Positions 56,201 to 64,000 of a stretch of DNA of 64,000 nucleotides are shown in pieces. The notes beneath the pieces were generated by a model. It was not told where the DNA came from, searched no databases, and was given only the letters and a program-made list of their open reading frames with translations. The number at the start of each line of letters is the position of its first letter. The stretch's first letter is position 1. The translations under genes were made by a program, and so were the position numbers. Source of the stretch: Anastatus disparis (taxonomy: Eukaryota > Arthropoda > Insecta > Hymenoptera > Eupelmidae); NCBI GenBank assembly GCA_017163975.1, contig JAFFSR010000347.1:2902001-2966000 (forward strand), written 5' to 3'.

Positions 56201-57780
56201 TTTATATTTTTCATAGTTTTAAGAAATTTTGTATTTAATATCATATCTGTAAAAGATAGAGGAAAAAGACGCAAGCAAGTAGAAGGAGAAAAATCTTTTT
56301 TCTCCGTCTTATGCATAATCTTGCTTCTATCTTCTTTCTCTCTCTTACCAATATTTTTGAAGGAAAACTAAGGAAAGTAGGGGTGATGCATAGGAAAGCA
56401 TATAGATTTGGGGACCTCACTCACTAATACATATGATTTTCTATGTACATGAACACTCCAAGCAGAGTATATAAGGACTGGAAAACTCAGTAAAATTGTC
56501 ACTCGACCACGGTTTTTCTAAATAGAAGGGCTACGGACCGTTATCGGTTTTCTATTTTTTCCAAATCACTGATCATTTGATCATTGTCTCTCTTGGTAGA
56601 GATTTCTATTTCGTTTCCAAATCTTTTTTTTCTATTTCCTAAATTTTTACTTAAAAATTATTTTTCTATTTTCTTTTTCAAATTAAAAAATAGAAAATTT
56701 TTGACCAGTCATTTAAGGCTTAAAAATTTTTCTAAAATCAAAATTCTTTCAATTGAACATTAGAAGTATTCTAAGTTCCAATTTCAGTCTAAAGTATTTT
56801 TCTTAAAACACTTAGTTTTCCATTAAAAAAATATTTTTAATTTTTGTACTTGTAATCTTTGATCAAATAAAAACTACTGCAACATAGCAACAGTAAGTAT
56901 TTTTTATACACTGCATTTGAATACGCACATAAACACACTTTGACGAGTGTATATGCGTATGTATAACAAGGGTTCTAAGAGAGTGAAAACGCAAGTTGCT
57001 CACCCTCTCTGATGCCTAGAATATAAAGAGTAAGGCCAACACTGTCCTTTGACTGTTGATACTTACTCGAGTATTCAGGACTCTAAGAGGTACAGAACCT
57101 TTGGTTTAACTACCTCCCTGACGTCCGCAATTATATATACGTATGTACACATATGCATTGTGTGCATAAGCGTATAAATTAATCCTTTTTTATTTTTAAT
57201 TTTTTAATTTTTTACTTATTTACGAAAGGTTTAGGGCAATACGGGTCACGCCGTCCTTTGACCGTGAACGATTGCCACGAGACCTATAAGGAGTCCTTAT
57301 CGGATTCAACACTATAGGAGAAATCCAGTCGGCGCAAAGGCCTTACGGAGCCTTCTATAGTAGGGAGACATATCTATTAGAGATACGTCCCCCCGTCTTA
57401 GAGTTGAGTGTAAAGCGTTCAGGAACGCTGAGGCACGAAGCTCTAAGCAAAGCCAAGTCAGGAGAAATCCGGTCAGCGCAAAGGCCTTACGGAGCCTTCT
57501 GACTATTAAAAGAGTTAGGTAGGAATTATTAACTAAATAATTTTTAAATCAATTTCCCTTTTATCGGGATATAATAAAATCGCGGTAATTCCTTTCTCAA
57601 CCTTACCTTTCTCCCTTCTTTATTCATTTTCAATCTTTTTCTTTATACGTATATACAACGAATCACATTTAACTCTTTATCGAAGGCTCAATCCCTGCCC
57701 GTGAGCGAAAGCTCAGGCAAAAAGTGAGCGTAGTTAAAATAGTTTCGTTCAGTGAAAGCTGGACGTTACAAATTTAAATT
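56200..57780. other. GC-shifted block with duplicated 41-bp segment, possible LTR
   Basis: Unlike its AT-rich surroundings this block is of mixed composition. TATATAAGG at 56468 is followed by TCAGT at 56487, and ATATAAAGAG lies near 57020. The segment AGGAGAAATCCAGTCGGCGC...AGCCTTCT occurs twice (57317-57358 and 57461-57502) with almost no change. No ORF. A retrotransposon LTR or a structured non-coding RNA would both fit; the right edge may be GACGTTACA at 57762-57770. Confidence 0.35.
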
Positions 57781-58662
57781 TGAAAATATTGAAGAAATTA
57801 TTTAACTTCCCGAATCACGTCCGTCCAGTAAAGACATGGAATTCGAACTGATATCTTATGTTTACAAAATCTTGTACGATATATATAGGACAGATAACAC
57901 ATTTCATATGATAGTATCTTGTTTTCTTAATTGTAAGTATTCTCAACTCTCACTCTCAACGTATGGATAAAATTAAAGAATTTAATAACATCATTTCATG
58001 TGGTTCAGTTTTGATATTTATTTTCCTTATGTTAAATTTTTGATAATTAAAAGACCTTACTCTTTTGTACACAAACGTTTTATCGCACTATAATATTCTA
58101 CATTACTACTAAACAAACGAATGTTATTTCCTTCATTATTATTCCATTATTATTATAATTATTCAAAATTTAATATTTGACTACTCGCGTTTGAAAAAGT
58201 TAAAATAATATTATAATAATAATTAAATTATTCACTTCTTTCTAACATTTTTAGTATGGCGACGACCATCGAGTACTGAAAATTAGAAAAATTATTCAAA
58301 ACCTTCGCATTATCTACTCATTAAATACTAATTTTTTTTAATAAGAGTAGTTTTACCCTCTAAAATTATTTTCTATTGATACTTCAGAAATTGAAGGATT
58401 CTATTTTTCTATTTTCTTTCAAAACATAAATATCTGTTCAAAACTAAACTATTTTTCCACTTTAAAAATTCAATGCAATTTTTCAATTTTTCACCTATCA
58501 AAAATAGGGGTTGCGACCACCAAAAGTCAAATTCACCAGAATTCGTTATACTTTCTATAAGGAATATTACCCACTTTTACTAAAGAATATTGATTAGGAA
58601 AAAAGCTATTTAAAAAAACTTATTTTTGGGGGTGAACTGTGAGGGTAGATTTCATCCTTTAA

Positions 58663-59017
58663 GAGCAGGTCGTATATCTCTATCCTTTTCTAATCAAAGA
58701 ATTTATTTTTTTGCAAAAATTAATAATTGTAGCAAAAAATAACGAGATAGCCCCATCTCGTATAATAAAAAGGAAGATTTTCTTTGATGAGAAAAAATGA
58801 TTTTTATCGATTCGTTTTGAAGAAAACCTTGAAAAACTTAAAAAATAAAGGTTAGGATGGACGATTCAGTTTTTCAAGGTTTTCTTAAAAACAAAGCGAT
58901 AAAAATCCTTTTTATTATACGAGATGGGGCTTTCTTCTTATTTTTTGCTACAATTATTAATTTTTGTGAAAAAATCAATTCTTTGATTAGAAAAGGACAG
59001 ATATACTCGACCTCCTC
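58663..59017. mobile_element. 355-bp MITE with TTAA duplication inside the right TIR
   Basis: TTAA at 58659-58662 and 59018-59021 flank a foldback whose ends are GAGCAGGTCGTATATCTCTA and (inverse) GAGGAGGTCGAGTATATCTG; the arms pair over about 140 bp. The left TIR of the host transposon, inverted, has CACCCTTTAAATGTGT at the corresponding place (about 52778-52795), an empty site with one TTAA. TTAA specificity indicates a piggyBac-type non-autonomous element. Confidence 0.88.
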
Positions 59018-59572
59018 TTAAATGTGTTTTTAGAATATTTTCATTATAATATCTATAAAGCAGTAAAAATTAAAAAATAAGCTTTTAAATTATTTTAATA
59101 TCGAAAGTACTCATTTTCATTAATAGGGGTGGCTTTACTCTCTAAAAATATTTTTTATTAAAAATGCTGAAAAACATGAACTTATTTTTTCTATTCTCTT
59201 TATAAATATAAAAATTTGGTTATAATTACACTATTTTAAAAGTTTTTACTGCAGAAAATGATGTCAATTTTTCAATTTTTCGTGTATTAAAAATAGGGGT
59301 TGCAACCCTCAAAAGTCAAACACAGCAGAGTTTGTTTTACATTTTATAAGGATTATTACCCACTTAGTTTTACTAAAAAATATTGACTCGAAGAAAAGTT
59401 ATTTGAAAAAAAATGTTTTTTTGAGGTGAGGTGAACTTTGATGATGGATTTCACCCCTTAAATATGTTATAAAAAAATGATTAAAAAAATACTAATCTCT
59501 TGCTTTTTAATGTACTACTGCATATATAAGAATTATCAAAATCGTTGAGTTCGGGTTGGGGTACCTTCCTTG

Positions 59573-60233
59573 TTAGTGCGTTAAACAGCTTAAAAGCATA
59601 TTAATAACACAGAAATTAATCCATACATATGTGAAATAAAAAAAAATTACACCAAGCATGCTTAGATTCAACCAACAGCACCATAAAATTTTTTTGGTTG
59701 CCTTCGCATATGGGTATTGCAGGTAATGAACTAGCAGATCAACTAGCAAAATCAACTGCTAATCATCAAGTACCCTTAAAATTCCATATATGGACATAAA
59801 ACAATACCTAAGATCACATTTACGTGAAAAAACAATAAAAGAAATAATTAAAGACAGCAAATCAAAAGGCACACAATATTTTAACTACTATTACAAAAAA
59901 ACAAATAAACCCTGGTCTTACAACAAAAATCTAAGTAGGAGAACTATTTCAACCATAAACCGATGTAGATCAGGACATTATAACCTGTCTGCATTATTAT
60001 ACAAAATAGGATGTGTAAACAATCCAAAATGTCAGTGCGACTATAAAATACAAGACTTGAACCATTTACTTTAGCAATGCCCACTTTACGACAAACAAAG
60101 AATAAGGTTTGTTAAACATCTACACAAATTAAATATATATCTTCCCAACACATGTACCTCTCTGTTATCCGAACCGACAAATGAAATATGTAACACTCCA
60201 AGCACATTTTTAAAAGATTGTTATCTGAATTGA
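59573..60233 (+). pseudogene. LINE ORF2: end of RNase H and C-terminal CCHC domain
   Basis: Continues ORF2 after the transposon: FFWLPSHMGIAGNELADQLA (59685-59745) holds the RNase H His and last Asp. A frameshift near 59785 leads to the ORF at 59790-60074 (YLRSHLREKTIKEIIKDSKS, SALLYKIGCVNNPKCQCDY, DLNHLL), a stop at 60072-60074 and then QCPLYDKQRIRFVKHLHKLN to 60233. The C-x-C...H...C pattern is the zinc knuckle found at the C-terminus of I-type ORF2. The A-rich tail follows 100 bp later. Confidence 0.85.
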
Positions 60234-60845
60234 TAAATATTTGTAACCACAACTGTATCCATTTATACTTGTATGTAACCAATGTATCAGCTAAATAATC
60301 TCTATGAAAGAGATTAAAATGCTTTAAATAAAATAAAAAAAAAACTAAACAACTAAAACTTTCACAGAAAAATGTATATAGAATAGAAGAAAGTACAAGT
60401 TAAGAACTTTAATTTAAACCCTGTTGCATCAAAAAAAGTTTATGTAGTTCAAAAGTTGTGCCCAATTGAAAATTAGGACATATTTATAAATATTCTTAGC
60501 ATGTAACATACGATCAGATTTTTACCCTATTTGATTAGCATATTTTAATGGCATGTAACTTTTGAACCATATAAGATTTTTCAATACAAAAAAGCTTAAA
60601 TTAAATTTTTTAACTTGTACTTTTTTAAATTTTTTGTACAATTTTCTGTAAGAGTTTTAGTTTTTTGGTTATTCAAGTTCTTATAAAGACTTCTTTTCAC
60701 TATATTTTCGAAAAAATGTCTATATCGTTGCTTCTAGAGCCTATTAGCACAAAAGAAAAAACACGGGTTTAATTTTTTTATCAAAAAATCATATTTTGCA
60801 GTTTCAGCCAAATTTGTTTTCCGGAGGTCAAATACTCTCCTTGTT

Positions 60846-63800
60846 AATTTAGAAATAACATTTTAAGTTTATAAAATTTTTGGGATTTTCAAGTTTTCCA
60901 CCATTTTGTAGGTTTAAAAAAATGGTAGGAAATTTAAAAATCTGAAAAATCTTATGTAACAAAGGTGTGATTTGAACACTAAAAAATCAAACCTAACCTA
61001 ATCTCCGAGGTCGCCTCTAGGCGCCCAGTGACCCACCGTTACCTATTCAATTCCGATGAGCCCACCAAAGCTTTTTTCATATATTTTTGTTCGCTCATTA
61101 CGAATATCGATGGGGGTCTTGATCCGAGTGGTTGAAAATTTGTTATAAACAATTTTATTGTTTAAACTGTTATAGCTGAAAAACTAGGAAAGATACATTA
61201 ATCTTTTTAAATACTTTTAAAACGGAAAACCGTCAATTAGAACTGTTAATATTGCTATTTTTGTTTAAAATAGTCGAGAATCAGCGCGCCACTAGCGCTT
61301 AACGGATAACAACTAAGCTTCCAATAAAAAATAAATTTGAATATAAGCAAAAAGAAATCACAAATATCTATATTTATTTATGACATTTCAGCCATAAAAT
61401 TGCAGAAGTATTTGTTTATAAGCATTTTTAACTTGCTTATAATTAAAATTGTCTCATCGAAATCCCAATACATTATAATAAAAATCAAGATAAACATTTT
61501 GAGCTTAGCTAGATGTTTCTAAGTTTATTTCTTATCAAAACATAGAGCTTTTACTAACATCCATCTGAGCTCACAGTCAGTCGCAACGAACGCGACCCAG
61601 CAAAACGCCTCTTTCGCGCTACATTCAACTATGCATTTTAAAATATTTTAAATTTGGATGAGTTCCTTTAAAAATGCGCTGCAACTTGTTGCTATAACAT
61701 TCAAACAAGTAAACAATTTAAAAAAAAATGATTTTATTTTTTTTCATATAAATAATATATAATAAAATCGATAAATAATTCTTAAAATCGCACTAAATTA
61801 TTATGTTGAGAATCGAAAAATAATTCTTTCACAGATTTCAAAAGCAGTTCCTAATAATTGATTAGCGCAACAGATAAAATAACGTTTATTTCTTGAAAAA
61901 ATGTTTACGGTATAAAACTAAAAATGTAGTAGTTTTAAGAATATAGGTCAAAATAAAAAATTGCTTTTACAGGTTCGATACTTAGGAATTTAAAAAATCT
62001 TAAAATGGTTGTAGCTCTGCTTCTATGATACCTACAGACTTTTAATAAGGCTTAAATTCAGGACTTTGATATTGATTTCAATTTTTCGTAATATATGAAA
62101 GGTTTTTATCACCAAATTGGATCAGTTTAAGTCAGAAGTAGTAAGTGTATTAACTTATTTGAAATGAAGAATACTGCATTTTCGATAATCTAGATGAGGG
62201 TGTCAAAGGTCCGTACCAAGCAATTTTCAATAAAAGAATTGTTGCACATGCATATAACTACTTTCAAATACATTTTTTTGAAAATTTAAGTTGGTAGAAA
62301 AAAGTTATAGACTCTCAAAAATGGCAAAAATCGCAATTTTTATAAAATGCTTATTTTTTAAATAATTATATCTTTTGCCTTGATTTTAATTTAGCAGAGC
62401 TCATTTGAAAGGTTTCGAAAATATCTTCAAAATAAGACTTATAAAAAGGGTTTTCGTTCATTTGTTCGGTTTTGGCAGCGATTTGAAGACAGTCAAATTT
62501 TTTAAAATTTTTTTTCTTGCTATAAACGGAGATTAATATTTAAAAATATGAAAAATTCATAAAATATACTAAACATTATAACGAAAAAATTAAAATTGGT
62601 AAATTAAAATCGGTTAACAGGGAGTCGAGATATAAGCTCTCAAAAAAGGGGCAAAAACGGACCATTTTTTGACATTGAAGGGATCATAGCTCTGACCCCA
62701 AGGCTACTAGAGGGCTGAAATTTTCACCGTAACGTTTTTTCATAAGGCACAACAACATACTATAATTTGGTGAAAATTCCAGGACCTCTTTCAACGAAAT
62801 TTGGCGAAAAGTATTGATATTACTCATATGTATGTTATAATTTCATATTCTAAACCTTTAATAGATTTTATTATGAAGCTTAGAAGATAATAAATATTAT
62901 TTATTTAATAATTATTAAGTTTGGATGGATATAAATAAAAACCTAAAAATTAATTTACTACGTGGGATACATCATTATCAGTTGCTATTATCTCAAAATT
63001 TGATCAAGTCATTTCTTATGATATTAAAAATATATAAAAACTTAAAGGAACTCATAAAAATTCATATAAAGCGACTAAAAATATATGAAAAAAGCTTTGG
63101 TGGGCTAATCGGAATTGAAAAGATGACCGTGGATCACTGGACGCTTAGACTAGTATAAGAGTGATTGCCATCGATTTCGACTTGATTTCGCTGTCCATCG
63201 ATCAAGGATCGAAGAAGGGATACAATGATACATTTTCTATATTGTAATAAAGGGTGTATACGATGCTGCGAACAAGTATATTAAGTACACAAATGTGTGT
63301 TTGTGATTATCTTCAGCGCGTTCAGTACCTTTTCTGTGATTGATACACGTATATGTAGGCACATATATATGTAAATAAGCACGAATGTATGATTGTGTAT
63401 GTGAATATATCAATGTATGAACAAATATATACAAATCATTATTTTTTTGTAGCAGATGACGATCAACTAAATTAAAATCTATAACGAATCGTGATTCTAA
63501 TTAAATTCAAATGAAATATATAATTTGAATGTAAGTTTTGTGTAAATTATAAAAAAAACTATAATATTAAGTTTTGTGCAGGTTTTGTGTTGGTTTTGTG
63601 CTAGTTTACCTTTAATTTTGCATGAACAGTGTCAATTTTAATTTAAGTGGAAATTCATGTTCACCTTGGCCAGTACCTCTTTTTATCTATATTTCATAGA
63701 TATTGATTTAATTATATTTTTAATTTCATTTTTTAAATAATAATAACGAATATTACGACCCGATCGGGAGACTTAAAGAGTAATATATAAAAGTATTTGT

Positions 63801-63940
63801 ATTAAACACAGATAATCGCTAAAGTAATTTTGTTGTCTTTAACCGATTATGTTTAGTCAACAAGCTCCCGTGTTATATACTTAGCTAAAACTATAACGTT
63901 TTCTCATTTAATAGTATATTAATCTACGAGGACAAAATAT
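60846..63940. other. AT-rich non-coding DNA
   Basis: No gene or RNA recognised. Short GC-richer patches at 61010-61060 and 61575-61640 do not form ORFs; the ORF at 62925-63158 is Lys/Leu/Ile-rich with no domain. 63260-63440 has TATG/CATA-type low complexity, and GGTTTTGTG is repeated three times around 63575-63605. Confidence 0.5.
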
Positions 63941-63946
63941 AGATTT

Positions 63947-63995
63947 CTGCCGTGCGTGGAGTTGCCTGCCGTGTGAACGCACGGTAGGCAGATTC
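63947..63995. other. GC-rich hairpin at the window end
   Basis: TTCTGCCGTGCGT (63946-63958) pairs with ACGCACGGTAGGCAG (63978-63992), leaving a 4-base bulge; the loop itself contains CTGCCGTG. It is out of keeping with the AT-rich neighbourhood and may be the end of a further inverted-repeat element lying beyond the window. Confidence 0.45.
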
Positions 63996-64000
63996 ATTTT

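Larger units (their letters stand above)
52233..59572 (-). mobile_element. 7.34-kb TIR DNA transposon with TTA target duplication
   Basis: Ends: CAAGGAAGGTACCCCAACTC at 52233 and its inverse GTTGGGGTACCTTCCTTG ending at 59572; TTA precedes (52230-52232) and follows (59573-59575). Removing the element and one TTA restores the RNase H frame of the host LINE across the join, which fixes the borders. The terminal inverted repeats are about 900-1,200 bp and contain internal direct repeats (a CACCCCTAAAAACA / GTGGGTAATA / GGGGTTGCAACCCC set at 52340-52560 and again at 52780-52980). Between them are a Tigger/pogo-like transposase on the minus strand and a block of unassigned DNA. A 3-bp TTA duplication is not the TA usual for pogo. 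Confidence 0.88.
43421..60342 (+). mobile_element. I-clade LINE with 12-bp target duplication, internally rearranged
   Basis: AACTAAACAACT occurs at 43409-43420 and again at 60343-60354, directly after an A-rich 3' end (AAATAAAATAAAAAAAA). Between them are all parts of an I-type LINE: a 5' UTR, gag-like ORF1 with a CCHC knuckle, and ORF2 with endonuclease, reverse transcriptase, RNase H and a C-terminal CCHC. The RNase H domain and gag identify the I group. Its middle is a large palindrome (43683-49850), and ORF2 is split at 52232 by a 7.34-kb transposon. Confidence 0.88.
43236..60845. mobile_element. foldback repeat split by a 16.9-kb LINE insertion
   Basis: 43236-43420 (AGAGCATTTGACCTCTGGGA ... 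CTTGAATAACTAAACAACT) is the inverse of 60650-60845, and the DNA resuming at 60355 continues that left arm toward a loop near 60500. One foldback element therefore occupies 43236-43420 plus 60343-60845, with everything between inserted later. Confidence 0.75.

Noticed and set aside
60990..61010. Telomere-like AACCTAACCTAA
   Set aside because: Only two units of the insect TTAGG repeat; too short to mean anything.
62925..63158. 77-codon ORF near the window end
   Set aside because: Lys/Ile/Leu-rich composition expected of AT-rich random DNA, no domain, no promoter or splice evidence.

Overview
The window looks like intergenic or intronic DNA of an arthropod, most likely an insect and perhaps a hymenopteran. 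It is very AT-rich with many microsatellites. It carries one spliced, phase 0-0 exon that I recognise as talin, a tRNA-type SINE, two LINE families, several DNA-transposon families and a protein-primed Polinton/Maverick (adintovirus-like) element. The insect call is an inference from the element repertoire, not from a marker gene.

Bases 1 to about 10,200 are the right-hand part of a Polinton/adintovirus-like element whose left end lies outside the window. The + strand order is: protein-primed DNA polymerase B, packaging ATPase, a small basic/hydrophobic protein, an uncharacterised protein, retroviral-type integrase with a chromodomain, penton-like minor capsid protein, pVI-like protein, major capsid protein, a protein with a conserved VIDVQ start, adenain-type protease, and a TATA-driven gene with a possible PC4-like fold. 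A small gene on the minus strand converges on the polymerase. Only the ATPase and two accessory ORFs (8213 and 9333) are open throughout. The others carry stops, frameshifts or deletions, and the polymerase has lost the segment that should hold its catalytic YxDTDS motif. The element is therefore an endogenous fossil.

From 10.2 to 13.9 kb there are a 230-bp MITE, the talin exon (11764-12402) with consensus splice sites, a pre-miRNA-like hairpin just after it, and degenerate low-complexity repeats. From 14 to 22 kb lie two inverted copies of a foldback element (one holding a TA-flanked MITE whose empty site is seen in the other copy), a tRNA-derived SINE and a probable solo LTR inserted in a (TA)n run.

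From 22.5 to 32.5 kb is a block bounded by inverted arms of about 1 kb. Inside it sits a 4.7-kb element flanked by TTAA, holding a transposase remnant and a tandem array of about ten copies with a 164-bp period. From 33.3 to 38 kb is an AGCTAA-rich array interrupted by a LINE of CR1/Jockey type. From 38.6 to 43.2 kb there are a degenerate minus-strand transposon-like gene and several foldback MITEs.

The most remarkable part is 43.2-60.8 kb, a stack of nested insertions that can be dated relative to one another. A foldback repeat was split by an I-clade LINE (12-bp target duplication, A-rich tail). The LINE was rearranged into a giant palindrome with two arms of about 2.36 kb around a transposase-like gene, and its RNase H domain was split by a 7.34-kb TIR transposon (TTA duplication) carrying a Tigger/pogo-like transposase with an intron. 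One TIR of that transposon was in turn hit by a 355-bp MITE (TTAA duplication). The last 3 kb show no gene, apart from a strong GC-rich hairpin at the very end. All calls were made by reading the sequence; no similarity search was run.
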